Numbered from the stretch's first letter, positions 22,960 through 30,482 are shown. The stretch: DNA of 30,641 bases from an uncultured Acetatifactor sp. (GCA_910577185.1 CAJTLR010000009.1:59145-89785); one strand, 5' to 3'. Numbers and translations: made by a program. Notes: generated by a model not told the origin, from the letters alone.

Positions 22960-23114
22960 CTTATGAGGGAGTAGTAAGCGCGCTACGCGTGGCAAGTCAA
23001 CAACCCCGGCCTATGGTCTGGCTTGTCTTAAATAACGAGACTCATACATAATCGGAGACGGCACAGGTTTTTTGGCCTGCCAGAGCCGCCGGTTATGGAT
23101 GGGTTTTTTCTTTT
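22960..23114 (+). promoter_or_regulatory. Candidate yybP-ykoY (manganese) riboswitch with terminator
   Basis: TATGAG (22962-22967) pairs with CTCATA (23041-23046) as the closing helix. It is followed directly by GGAGTAGTA, like the GGGGAGUAG loop of the yybP-ykoY class. Two internal hairpins lie between (GCGCGCTACGCGT region; ACAACCCCGGCC against GGTCTGGCTTGT). The downstream arm CATACATAATCGG (23043-23055) pairs with CCGGTTATGGATG (23089-23101) with one mismatch and one G-T pair, followed by TTTTTTCTTTT: an intrinsic terminator. Because this arm takes over the 3' strand of the closing helix, ligand binding should prevent termination, i.e. an ON switch, as expected for this class. The following gene is a cation exchanger, also as expected. 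Confidence 0.7.
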
Positions 23115-23146
23115 GGAAAAAATACGAAAGAATGAGGATGGTAAAA

Positions 23147-24109
23147 ATGGAACTGGCAGTCATTATTTTGTTGTTTCTCGTAGGTATCGTGTTTATTGTA
23201 AAGGGCGGGGATTACTTTGTGGACGCGGCGTCCTGGATTGCGGAGGTTAGCGGAATCCCCAAGCTGATCATCGGTGCAACCATTGTAAGTCTTGCCACCA
23301 CACTTCCGGAAATGCTGGTCTCGGTGATGGCAGCGGCAAAGGGAAGCGTCGATATGGCAATCGGAAATGCCGTGGGCAGTGTGACGGCAAATATCGGCCT
23401 GATTATGGGTATCTCCCTGGTCTGCATGCCTGCAGTGATCAAAAGGGGGGATTATCTCATCAAATCAGTGCTGATGCTTGCGGCGGCGGGGCTGATCGTG
23501 GTGTCCGGTTTCCGGGGGCAGACGGATATGATGATTTCCGCCGTTCTGATCGTGATTTTTATTATCTTTTTAGGGGAAAACATCGCCTCCGCAAAGCGTT
23601 CCATGAAGGCAGAGGCAGAAGGTGCCGCCCGGAAGAAGATCAGCGGCAGGAAAGAGATTATTGTCAATCTGGTGAAATTTGCGGTGGGTGCCGTGGGAAT
23701 TGTCTGGGGCGCCGATCTGCTGGTGGATAATGGCAGCGCGCTGGCAGCCATGGTGGGCATACCGGAACGTGTCATCGGAGTGACCATTATAGCGGTGGGA
23801 ACTTCCCTTCCGGAGCTGATCACTACCATAACCGCCATTCTGAAAAAGCAGTCTTCCCTTTCCGTGGGCAATATTCTGGGAGCGAATATCATTGACCTGA
23901 CCCTGATACTGCCGCTGAGTGCATTTGTCTCGGGAAAACCGCTTCCCATTGCGGAAACTTCCGCCAGACTGGATCTTCCGGCCTGTCTGATTGTGGGATG
24001 TATCGCGGTGATTCCGGCCATGATTTCCCAGAAATTCCGCAGATGGCAGGGTATTCTGCTTCTGGCCGCGTACACATGCTATCTGTTCCTGACGCTGAGG
24101 GCCGTGTAA
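23147..24109 (+). CDS. CaCA-family Na+(or H+)/Ca2+(Mn2+) exchanger, YrbG-like
   Basis: 320 residues from ATG 23147 (GAGG at 23134-23137). Earlier in-frame ATGs fall within or next to the terminator of the riboswitch. About ten hydrophobic segments form two homologous halves. The alpha repeats are seen as SLATTLPEMLVSVMAAAKGS with IGNAVGSVTANIGLIMGISL in half one, and AVGTSLPELITTITAILKKQ with VGNILGANIIDLTLILPLSA in half two. These carry the Glu/Asn residues that bind the cation. Family members export Ca2+, and some are under Mn2+ riboswitches and act in manganese or calcium detoxification. The upstream candidate riboswitch argues for manganese-linked control. Confidence 0.92.
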   Translation: MELAVIILLFLVGIVFIVKGGDYFVDAASWIAEVSGIPKLIIGATIVSLATTLPEMLVSVMAAAKGSVDMAIGNAVGSVTANIGLIMGISLVCMPAVIKRGDYLIKSVLMLAAAGLIVVSGFRGQTDMMISAVLIVIFIIFLGENIASAKRSMKAEAEGAARKKISGRKEIIVNLVKFAVGAVGIVWGADLLVDNGSALAAMVGIPERVIGVTIIAVGTSLPELITTITAILKKQSSLSVGNILGANIIDLTLILPLSAFVSGKPLPIAETSARLDLPACLIVGCIAVIPAMISQKFRRWQGILLLAAYTCYLFLTLRAV

Positions 24110-24142
24110 GGCTGAAGCTTTCATGTCAACCGCGCCATTTTT

Positions 24143-24205
24143 AAATACTTTTCACATGGATGCAGGGAGGATTCCCGCAGCCTGTGAAAAGTATTTTTTG
24201 TTTTT
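24143..24205 (+). terminator. Terminator after the exchanger gene
   Basis: Perfect 14 bp stem AAATACTTTTCACA (24143-24156) / TGTGAAAAGTATTT (24183-24196), with an inner GGGAGGATTCCC hairpin and a T-rich tail to 24205. Confidence 0.88.
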
Positions 24206-24232
24206 AGGGGGTGCAGGATCTGGCAGGAATGC

Positions 24233-24261
24233 TTGTAATTTAGGATAGCTTTGTTTATAAT
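24233..24261 (+). promoter_or_regulatory. Promoter of the DsbA-like gene
   Basis: TTGTAA (24233-24238), 17 bases, perfect TATAAT (24256-24261). The leader is about 105 bases. Confidence 0.8.
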
Positions 24262-24371
24262 AGAAGAAACAGCTTGAAAAGGGTCTGCTTATGGAAGATA
24301 CCAATAGCACAATTCGGTTTGCGGAAACGGGAGTTTGCAATTGCCTGGGAAAAAGAGAGGAGAGAAGAGAG

Positions 24372-25013
24372 ATGGATATTTTATTTGTGACTGATTTTGT
24401 GTGTCCTTATTGTCTGGTGGCAAAGGTGGCGCTGGAGGAAGCCCTGAAGGAGACGGGGATAGAAGCCCGGATCCGGATACAGCCCCTGGAACTGACACCG
24501 GAACCGAAGGAAAGAGTGGATGTGTGCAGTGATGAGGGACGCAAAAAACGTTATCAGGTTCTGGTGGAGCCGGCAAAGTCCCTGGGGCTTGACATGAAGC
24601 TGCCGCCCGCCGTTTCTCCCCGTCCTTATACCTGCCTGGCTTTTGAAGGACTTCTGTATGCCGGGGAAAAGGGAAAAGGCGACGCCTATGCAGATAAGGT
24701 ATACAGGGCATACTTCGAGAAGGAGCAGGACATTGGGGAGACAGACATTTTGTGCGGGATTGCCGAAAGTGTGGGTCTTGACGTGGAGGAATTCCGGCAG
24801 GAGCTTGCCCGGGGAACTTATAGGGAAAAAGTCAGGGAAGAGTCGGCATATTCCCGGGATGTGCTGCAGGTCAGCGGGATCCCCGCCATTTATCTGAATG
24901 GTCAACGTGTTTCCGTTGAAAAGTATACGAAAGAAGAGATGATTGAAATCCTGCTGAAGGGGCAGGAGGAGACCGGGGCGGGGTTCTGCTGCGGAATTGA
25001 CGGCTGCGGCTGA
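24372..25013 (+). CDS. DsbA/FrnE-type thiol-disulfide oxidoreductase
   Basis: 213 residues from ATG 24372 with GGAG at 24359-24362; the 27 extra upstream codons lack a site. The thioredoxin-fold active site is C11-P-Y-C14 in ILFVTDFVCPYCLVAKVALE. A helical insertion (about 60-150; LEPAKSLGLDMKLPPAVSP region) and the cis-Pro loop VSGIPAIYLNGQRV follow, the arrangement of the cytoplasmic FrnE/2-hydroxychromene-isomerase branch of DsbA-like proteins. No signal peptide. The C-terminus CCGIDGCG carries three more cysteines, which may bind metal or form a second redox site. It is co-directional with the next gene at a 51-base gap and probably forms an operon with it. Substrate unknown. Confidence 0.85.
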   Translation: MDILFVTDFVCPYCLVAKVALEEALKETGIEARIRIQPLELTPEPKERVDVCSDEGRKKRYQVLVEPAKSLGLDMKLPPAVSPRPYTCLAFEGLLYAGEKGKGDAYADKVYRAYFEKEQDIGETDILCGIAESVGLDVEEFRQELARGTYREKVREESAYSRDVLQVSGIPAIYLNGQRVSVEKYTKEEMIEILLKGQEETGAGFCCGIDGCG

Positions 25014-25064
25014 AACAAAAGAGTTGCCTGTTCCGGAAAGGGAGTGTGAGAGGAGGGGCGGTAT

Positions 25065-25679
25065 ATGGGTAATCCGATGGTCATAGAAGCGATTGGTTAT
25101 GTGGGTTCCGGTCTGGTTCTGGTTTCCTTTCTGATGTCTTCGGTGGTGAAGCTGCGGGTGATCAATTCCGCAGGAGGGCTGATTTTTGCCGTATATGCGC
25201 TGCTGATTCATTCCTATCCCACGGCCCTGATGAATTTCTGTCTGGTGGGAATCAATGTTTACTATCTGGCCCGGCTGAGAAAACCGGACAGACAGTATAA
25301 CATTGTTGAGGAAAAAAGGGACAGCGTCTTTTTGAAGGAGTTTCTGGGGCATTACAGCCAGGATATCGCCATATTTTTCCCGGACAGGATAATTGACCAG
25401 GAGAATGCCGAGGCCATTTATATGATCTGTCACGGCATGACTCCGGCCGGGGTACTGCTGGGAAAATGGCAGGAGGAAGGCGTCCTGGAGATTTTGCTGG
25501 ATTATTCCACACCGGAGTACCGGGACTGTTCCGTGGGGAAGTATCTGTATTCCGTGCTGGCCCGGAAAGGAGTGCAAAGCCTTGTGTTTTCCGGAGATGA
25601 CCCGAAGCATGAGGCATATCTTGAAAAAATGGGCTTCCGGAAGGAAAACGGCGTCTATAGAAAGGCGCTGGGCCGGTGA
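25065..25679 (+). CDS. YgjV-like membrane domain fused to a GNAT-like domain
   Basis: 204 residues, GAGGAGGGG before the ATG. Residues about 5-75 contain three hydrophobic segments (AIGYVGSGLVLVSFLMSSVV, NSAGGLIFAVYALLIHSYPT, LMNFCLVGINVYYLARL), resembling the YgjV family of inner-membrane proteins. After a charged linker, residues about 95-204 are soluble, with EILLDYSTPEYRDCSVGKYL and EAYLEKMGFRKENGVYRKAL. This looks like the C-terminal part of a GNAT acetyltransferase, although the pantetheine-binding Q/RxxGxG/A motif is degenerate (YRDCSVGKYL). The role is unknown. The stop is only two bases from the stop of the convergent lipoprotein gene. Confidence 0.6.
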   Translation: MGNPMVIEAIGYVGSGLVLVSFLMSSVVKLRVINSAGGLIFAVYALLIHSYPTALMNFCLVGINVYYLARLRKPDRQYNIVEEKRDSVFLKEFLGHYSQDIAIFFPDRIIDQENAEAIYMICHGMTPAGVLLGKWQEEGVLEILLDYSTPEYRDCSVGKYLYSVLARKGVQSLVFSGDDPKHEAYLEKMGFRKENGVYRKALGR

Positions 25680-25681
25680 AT

Positions 25682-26689
25682 TTAATCTGTTCCATCCGTC
25701 TGGGGCCATGACAGGGGCAGCTGGCGGGGGGAGAGATAGTTGTCCCCTGCAGATATTTTATACTCCAGATATTCCGCATTCTGGTCAAAAAGCAGATGGC
25801 TGCCGGGTTCGTTTCCGAGCATATCCTGCTTCAGAATCAGGTAGGAGACGCTTTCGGGAAGTTCCAGTGCGGTTCCTGCCCGGAAGTGCTGCTCCAGCTC
25901 TTCCCCGGAGAGACGGCTCATGACCTGGTCGTCTGCGTCCAGAAGCAGCAGTTCCGTATGGACCGGGAGGGTGGACGCCACAATATTAACGGTAAAACGA
26001 TAACCCTGGACGATCTCATTTCCGTTTTCCCGGATCACGGAGGATTCGGATACACTGTGGCCGAACTGCTGTCCCGGGACAAAACTGTCCGTGGAAATTC
26101 CTGAGCCGGGCACCAGGTAAATCCGGCCGTCTTCCTGCTGGTAAACCGGGTGAAAATAATAGTTCCAGGATGTGCCCGCAGTGACGTAAAGGGCGGCTTC
26201 GACGCTGTCTTCCTCATCGGATACCGTGTAATGCAGGTCTGCGAAAACCGGATCGCAGACAGTATACCCGGCAATTTGGCCGGTGTTGTCTTCCGGCAGT
26301 TTCAGGTTATAGATGCCGAATCCTTCCAGGTCCGGAAAACTGACGGAACTGTTCTGGCCATTGTCACAGTCGGTAAAGCTGCCGTATATTTTTTCCGGTT
26401 CCGAAGATTTTGCCGTGATCTCTCCCCGGGAATTGATTTCCAGGTCAGGCATACCGGAAGAAATATAATGTTCCGTCACATAGAGGCCTGCCAGCCGGTC
26501 CTGTCGGGACGGAAGCTCCTCCAGGGCCAGGCTGCAGCCCTGGGAAAAGAGGACAAGGCACAGACTCAGCCCGGGGAGAAGGACATTCCGGGATAGCCGG
26601 CATAGATTTTTTCTTTCCCGGCGCAAAGGCCTTTCCCGGCCTTCTTTTCCGGGGGTCATGAAGTCTTTCTGGAAACAGAGTTTTTTCAT
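25682..26689 (-). CDS. Putative lipoprotein of unknown function
   Basis: 335 residues; AGGAG lies nine bases before the ATG. An unusually long, Arg/Lys-rich N-terminal stretch (about 33 residues) precedes a hydrophobic core LLPGLSLCLVLFSQGCS with a lipobox-like SQGC at about residue 52. The mature part is beta-rich and acidic, with repeated strands (AGLYVTEHYISSG, AALYVTAGTSWNYYFHPVYQ, YRFTVNIVASTLPVHTELLL) and no recognised domain. It could be an extracytoplasmic sensor or binding protein. It is the last gene of the leftward group membrane protein - Xre - lipoprotein, separated from the regulator gene by 81 bases. The family is not identified. Confidence 0.65.
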   Translation of the reverse strand: MKKLCFQKDFMTPGKEGRERPLRRERKNLCRLSRNVLLPGLSLCLVLFSQGCSLALEELPSRQDRLAGLYVTEHYISSGMPDLEINSRGEITAKSSEPEKIYGSFTDCDNGQNSSVSFPDLEGFGIYNLKLPEDNTGQIAGYTVCDPVFADLHYTVSDEEDSVEAALYVTAGTSWNYYFHPVYQQEDGRIYLVPGSGISTDSFVPGQQFGHSVSESSVIRENGNEIVQGYRFTVNIVASTLPVHTELLLLDADDQVMSRLSGEELEQHFRAGTALELPESVSYLILKQDMLGNEPGSHLLFDQNAEYLEYKISAGDNYLSPRQLPLSWPQTDGTD

Positions 26690-26770
26690 AATGGATTCTC
26701 CTGTTTTTGTTTTATGGTTTTGCCGTCTTTTCAGCGGGATGACCTTCTGGGATCCGAAGCCGTTATCCCG

Positions 26771-26992
26771 TTATCCGGGCTCATCCAGTTCCCCGTCAAA
26801 TTTCAGAATATCCCCCACGTCGCACTGGAGATAATAACAGATTTTGTTAATTGTGCCGAAGCGGATGCCCTTTGCCTTGCCGCTGCGCAGAATGGACAGG
26901 TTTGCCTCGGTGATGTCCACCATTCGGCACAGCTCCTTGGCAGTCATGTGACGCTGTTTTAAAATTTCGTCCAGATATACACGTATTGCCAT
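26771..26992 (-). CDS. Small Xre/Cro-type HTH regulator (YozG-like)
   Basis: 73 residues that are almost entirely one helix-turn-helix domain: VYLDEILKQRHMTAKELCRM, then ITEANLSILRSGKAKGIRFG and TINKICYYLQCDVGDILKFD. Small regulators of this exact type (KAKxIRFxTxxxICxxLxCxxGDIL) are usually paired with a DUF2975-type membrane protein encoded next to them. Here a membrane protein gene ends 18 bases upstream, so the pair is probably co-transcribed and co-regulated. It may bind the palindrome at 27906-27926 that overlaps the operon start; this is inference. Confidence 0.9.
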   Translation of the reverse strand: MAIRVYLDEILKQRHMTAKELCRMVDITEANLSILRSGKAKGIRFGTINKICYYLQCDVGDILKFDGELDEPG

Positions 26993-27010
26993 TCGTCCGG
27001 CCTCCCGTAC

Positions 27011-27889
27011 TCAGATAATCATGTCATTTTCTTCTTTCAGCCGTCTGCTTTCCAGATATAGGAAACTCAGTGTCCGGATCCCCAGCACCACAATGATTTC
27101 CTGCAGGGGGAACAGGATTCTGTGATGGGTGTCCAGAAGGATTCCGGATAAAAGAAACTGGAGCACATTGAAGCCGAGATTGACTGTCAGAATCAGAATC
27201 AGAAGATGGCCGCTGTATTTTTTCAGCCGTTCCATTTTCAGGCCGCCTTCCGGGCCGAAGGCGGCTTTCCGGCAGCTTCCCAGAAAACTTCCCACCAAAA
27301 GCAATAGGGGAAGCTGGGCAATCCGGGGCAGCAGGTTCACGAATATTTGAAGCCCCAGGAAGAAAATGCTGACAGTCAGATGACGTTGCCCCGGGGCAGT
27401 GTTGTTTTCCGTCAGGGACTGGGAGCGTTCCAGGAATTCCCCGATGCCGTTCCGGAGCAGGGCCACAGCCAGCAGCGCTACATAGAGATATAAAAGGAAC
27501 TGCAGGCATTGCAGCAGTTTTCCGCGCTCCGCCTTTTCATAACCGGTGATAAAGCGCAGCAGAAACCATGTCAGCAGCAGACTATCCGTGAGGGATGCCA
27601 GAATATATTTTGCAAAACCTCCTGTGGGAAGGGGAGATAAGTACACGTCCATGTAAGAGGGATTGACAAAGAACCAGAGGCTTGTGTAAAGGGCGGCGGA
27701 AAGCGCGGCCAGCAGCAGATCTGCCCTGCGGGCGCGGTGCGTGATCCATAAAAGGAAACCTGCCGCCAGGGGAAGGGCGCCGATGATCAGAAACAAAGTC
27801 CAGGCAACAGCGTTTCCGGCAGGGCCCGACAGGGAAAGTCCGCGCAGGAGCCGGCCTGCCTGCTCCCAGGGAAATGTAAGATATTGCAT
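27011..27889 (-). CDS. Polytopic membrane protein paired with the Xre regulator
   Basis: 292 residues from the ATG at 27887-27889 (AAAGGAGG four bases upstream; a TTG at 27904 would place the ribosome site inside the frame). Seven or eight hydrophobic segments are visible: VAWTLFLIIGALPLAAGFLL, DLLLAALSAALYTSLWFFV, SLTDSLLLTWFLLRFI, CLQFLLYLYVALLAVALL, TVSIFFLGLQIFVNLLPRI, QLPLLLLVGSFLGSC, LLILILTVNLGFNVLQFLL and a last one at ILFPLQEIIVVLGIRTLSFL. The C-terminal half resembles DUF2975-like proteins, in keeping with the YozG-like partner, but the protein is longer than typical members. It is the first gene of a leftward operon with its own strong promoter. Function unknown; a signalling or stress-response role is inferred from the regulator pairing. 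Confidence 0.72.
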   Translation of the reverse strand: MQYLTFPWEQAGRLLRGLSLSGPAGNAVAWTLFLIIGALPLAAGFLLWITHRARRADLLLAALSAALYTSLWFFVNPSYMDVYLSPLPTGGFAKYILASLTDSLLLTWFLLRFITGYEKAERGKLLQCLQFLLYLYVALLAVALLRNGIGEFLERSQSLTENNTAPGQRHLTVSIFFLGLQIFVNLLPRIAQLPLLLLVGSFLGSCRKAAFGPEGGLKMERLKKYSGHLLILILTVNLGFNVLQFLLSGILLDTHHRILFPLQEIIVVLGIRTLSFLYLESRRLKEENDMII

Positions 27890-27905
27890 AGTGCCTCCTT
27901 TCAAA

Positions 27906-27926
27906 AATTATTGTTTTACAATAATT
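27906..27926. promoter_or_regulatory. Operator-like palindrome at the operon start
   Basis: AATTATTGT (27906-27914), TTT, ACAATAATT (27918-27926): a perfect 9-3-9 palindrome located from about +2 to +22 relative to the predicted start of the leftward transcript. This is a typical place for repressor binding. Confidence 0.6.
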
Positions 27927-27934
27927 ATGGAATC

Positions 27935-27963
27935 AGAATAGCACCAAAATGATGAATTGTCAA
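27935..27963 (-). promoter_or_regulatory. Promoter of the membrane protein - Xre - lipoprotein operon
   Basis: Minus strand: perfect TTGACA (27963-27958), 17 bases, TATTCT (27940-27935), with TG one base before the -10. Transcript start near 27928. Confidence 0.82.
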
Positions 27964-28000
27964 TACCGATGTGATGCGGGGCTTGTGTGATAAAACTAAA

Positions 28001-28042
28001 AAATCAGACCGGCAGGGCTGATGCTTTCTGCCGGTCTGATTT
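28001..28042. terminator. Bidirectional-looking terminator between the two leftward gene groups
   Basis: Perfect 15 bp stem AAATCAGACCGGCAG (28001-28015) / CTGCCGGTCTGATTT (28028-28042). The minus-strand continuation is TTTAGTTTTAT, so it most likely ends the LRR/small-membrane-protein transcript. Confidence 0.85.
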
Positions 28043-28092
28043 GAGATGTCTGTTTATGCGTTCCGGGTCATGCTGTAAAAAAGTAGTTTCTT

Positions 28093-28256
28093 TCAGTCGT
28101 AAAGAGAAACGCCGTATCTGATTTTGCGGTATATTTTATAACCCAGGGTGCCGAACAGTGACACCACAATATACAGGGTGGAAAGAATTCCGGCCGAACC
28201 GCCTACGATAAGAATGAACAGGGTCAAAGAGAATTCCTTTTTGCATTCAGGCGCAT
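28093..28256 (-). pseudogene. Small membrane protein gene with a one-base frame break in an A5 run
   Basis: A GGAGG sequence sits five bases before ATG 28256-28254, but the frame stops after MRLNAKRNSL. Shifting by one base at the run of five A (GCAAAAAGG on the minus strand) gives a continuous frame KKEFSLTLFILIVGGSAGIL then STLYIVVSLFGTLGYKIY and RKIRYGVSLYD to the stop at 28095-28093. This is a clean single-TM or hairpin small protein of 54 residues if one A is restored (MRLNAKKEFSL...). Alternatives are initiation at the TTG inside TCTTTGACC (AAGGA lies before it), ribosomal slippage, or an assembly error. The frame is also the one in which the upstream LRR gene ends. Family not recognised. 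Confidence 0.55.
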
Positions 28257-28284
28257 GACGACCTCCGCGTGTCAGTTGACAGAA

Positions 28285-30318
28285 TCAGTTTTCGCTGTAG
28301 ACGGAAATACTACTGTCCTCGGGCAGTTTCTCCAGAATGGTATTCCGGCCGCACCATACGGCCTGAAAATCTGCCAGGGACTCCAGGGGCTTTAAGCTGG
28401 TGACACGGTTGTCCGTGATGTCCAGATACTGCAGCAAAGGCAGATCCGCCACAAATTCAATATTGTCCAGTTCCAGGGAACGGAGATACAGTTCCTTCAG
28501 GCTGGGGAAATGTGCGAACATGTCACAATGCTCTGCCAGGCTCACCAGGTCTCCGTTGTTGAAGGTGGGATCCCTCAAAACGCGGAGTTCGTTCATGGAC
28601 AGCATCTCCAGGGCATCGTTGGAGGGCAGGGCGTCAAAGTCAAGGCCTATCTGGCAGTTATCCAGGTACAGATATTGCAGAGTCGGAATTCCGAATATTT
28701 CCTCCATGTTGCCGAACACCTTTGTGTCCTCCAGACTTAGGGCGGTCAGGCAGGGCAGATGGGTCAGCGGCTCCAGGGAGTCCACATAGGAGGAAAAGTC
28801 ATTGATGACCAGTGTCTGCAGATTCTGCAGGGCGGTCAGGGTATCCAGCTCCCATCCGGAACATTCCTTCAGGGACAGATAGGTCAGGTTCACGGCGTCC
28901 TGCAGGGGAGTGAGATCACCTGCGTATTTTACGGAAAGCTGCTGCAGCTGGGTCAGCCCTGCCAGGGAAGGCAGTTCCCCGCCGTAGCTTACGCCCAGTT
29001 CCAGGGAGGTAAGCCCGGTGAGCTGGCTGACAATGGAATAATCCTCAATTTCATAATTGTCGGTCAGGGACAGTGCCGTAAGCCCGGGGCAGGATTCCAG
29101 CGCACTGAGACTGGAAATCTTCGTGTTTCCGATGCCCAGGCTGGTCAGAGAGGGCATTTCCCGGATAAAGTCAATGCTTTTGAGCTGGCTGGAAGTAATG
29201 CTCAAAGTGTTCAGTTTTGTCAGTGACAACAGGGGACTGTAATCTGCCAGGTCATCGCAGTCTATCAGGGCAAGGGCCGTCAGATTGGGGAACTGCGTCA
29301 GTGCGGAAATGTCTTCCAGGGAGCCGTAATCCACATAGAGGGACTGCAGATTGGGGAAAGACTCTATTCCGGTGAGGTTATGGGTGAAAATACTGTCCTC
29401 CGCGCACAATGCCAGAATATTTTCCGGATGAGGAACGATTTCGGCCAGTTCGGCGATGGTGTTTTCCGCGTCCACACTGTATAAATTGTGCAGTCCGTCC
29501 AGATCGCCCCAATCCAGGTCATCATCCACGGAAATCACCTCCAGGCCCGGAAATGCCGCCAGGTCTGCCATATCCATACCGGAACTGTTATGGAAATACA
29601 GAGGGCGGATTTCCTCTCCCCGCAGCTGATAGTAAATGACATTGTCTTCCTCGTTGATCTGCAGAAGGATCAGGCCGGCATATTCCCCGGGGGTTATGGC
29701 CAGGTAAGACTTTCCCCATATGGCCTCGGACATCTCGCGGAAGAAGACGGACTCCGGCATGGGAGCCGGGGAGGAAGTATCATAGTCGTCCGGAGAGGAA
29801 ACCGACGAAGAAGCGGCTTCTTCTTGACGGTCTGCAGTGTTTCCCGCAGAGGAAGTTCCGGCCGGACTCTGGCTGAACACACCTGCGCGGAAGAGCACAA
29901 TGGCGCCCAGGAGGGAGAGACAGAGAACCGCCAGACACACTGCCGTCACAACGGCCACCAGGCGGTTGGTTTCCCCGCTGCTCCGGGTGGCGGAAGAACC
30001 CCGGTATGTGCCCGCACTGCCCCGGGCAGAACCGTAGGAACCGCTTTGCCCGGAAAACTGGGAAGAACCGTAGGAAGCATTCTGCCCGGAAAACTGGGAG
30101 GAACCATAGGAAGCATTCTGCCCGGAGGACTGGGAGGAACTATAGGAACCGCCCTGGCCGGAACCATAAGTAGCAGTGTTCTGGTAGCCGGTATCCAGGG
30201 TATCGGTGCGGTTTTCCTGGTTCCGTATGTAATATCCGCATTTTTTACAGGACATCCTGCCATCGATTAATTTCAGCTTTGTGCCGCACATGGGGCATTT
30301 GGTATTTTCTTTTGCCAT
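28285..30318 (-). CDS. Zinc-ribbon, single-TM, leucine-rich-repeat surface protein
   Basis: 677 residues. The N-terminus is a zinc ribbon (CPMCGTKLKLIDGRMSCKKC, two CxxC pairs, residues 8-27). A low-complexity Gly/Ser/Gln/Tyr tract follows (about 40-115) with repeated SGQNASYGSSQF units, then one TM segment (about 119-145, VAVVTAVCLAVLCLSLLGAI). Beyond a Ser/Pro linker lies a long leucine-rich region (about 270-665) of SDS22-like repeats such as LTALALIDCDDLADYSPLLS and LQQLSVKYAGDLTPLQDA. The predicted layout is zinc ribbon inside the cell, LRR outside. LRRs bind protein ligands, so a sensing or adhesion role is plausible but unproven. The promoter is at 30396-30423, and a CCTGTGG/CCACAGG hairpin (30344-30366) lies in the leader. 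Confidence 0.85.
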   Translation of the reverse strand: MAKENTKCPMCGTKLKLIDGRMSCKKCGYYIRNQENRTDTLDTGYQNTATYGSGQGGSYSSSQSSGQNASYGSSQFSGQNASYGSSQFSGQSGSYGSARGSAGTYRGSSATRSSGETNRLVAVVTAVCLAVLCLSLLGAIVLFRAGVFSQSPAGTSSAGNTADRQEEAASSSVSSPDDYDTSSPAPMPESVFFREMSEAIWGKSYLAITPGEYAGLILLQINEEDNVIYYQLRGEEIRPLYFHNSSGMDMADLAAFPGLEVISVDDDLDWGDLDGLHNLYSVDAENTIAELAEIVPHPENILALCAEDSIFTHNLTGIESFPNLQSLYVDYGSLEDISALTQFPNLTALALIDCDDLADYSPLLSLTKLNTLSITSSQLKSIDFIREMPSLTSLGIGNTKISSLSALESCPGLTALSLTDNYEIEDYSIVSQLTGLTSLELGVSYGGELPSLAGLTQLQQLSVKYAGDLTPLQDAVNLTYLSLKECSGWELDTLTALQNLQTLVINDFSSYVDSLEPLTHLPCLTALSLEDTKVFGNMEEIFGIPTLQYLYLDNCQIGLDFDALPSNDALEMLSMNELRVLRDPTFNNGDLVSLAEHCDMFAHFPSLKELYLRSLELDNIEFVADLPLLQYLDITDNRVTSLKPLESLADFQAVWCGRNTILEKLPEDSSISVYSEN
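30025..30150. repeat. In-frame short repeats within the LRR protein gene
   Basis: Units of about 39 bp containing GGAAGCATTCTGCCCGGA recur two to three times with small changes, encoding the SSGQNASYGSSQF repeats of the Gly/Ser/Gln tract. Such tracts can expand or contract by slippage or recombination. Confidence 0.75.
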
Positions 30319-30395
30319 GGTATCCGGTCCTCACTTTTGCAGCCCTGTGGGTATAAATGCCACAGGCTGGGTTTTGAAATAAAAAAGCTGATAAT

Positions 30396-30423
30396 ATTAT
30401 AGCAGGTTTTTGATTTTTTGCAA
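30396..30423 (-). promoter_or_regulatory. Leftward promoter of the LRR gene
   Basis: Minus strand: TTGCAA (30423-30418), 16 bases, perfect TATAAT (30401-30396), with extended TG. The -35 box is palindromic and is shared with the rightward promoter. Confidence 0.8.
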
Positions 30424-30446
30424 CCGTGGGGGGAATGTGTTATACT
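30418..30446 (+). promoter_or_regulatory. Rightward promoter at the window edge
   Basis: TTGCAA (30418-30423), 17 bases, TATACT (30441-30446). Its -35 coincides exactly with that of the leftward LRR promoter, so the two cannot easily be occupied at once. Confidence 0.75.
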
Positions 30447-30482
30447 GTACAACAGAAAGGTCATAATAGGTCAGGAAGGCCG

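Noticed and set aside
28235..28250. Programmed -1 frameshift at a classical A AAA AAG heptamer before the small membrane protein
   Set aside because: There are only five A before the G and the zero-frame codons are GCA AAA AGG, so the heptamer is not met; an indel or alternative start is simpler.
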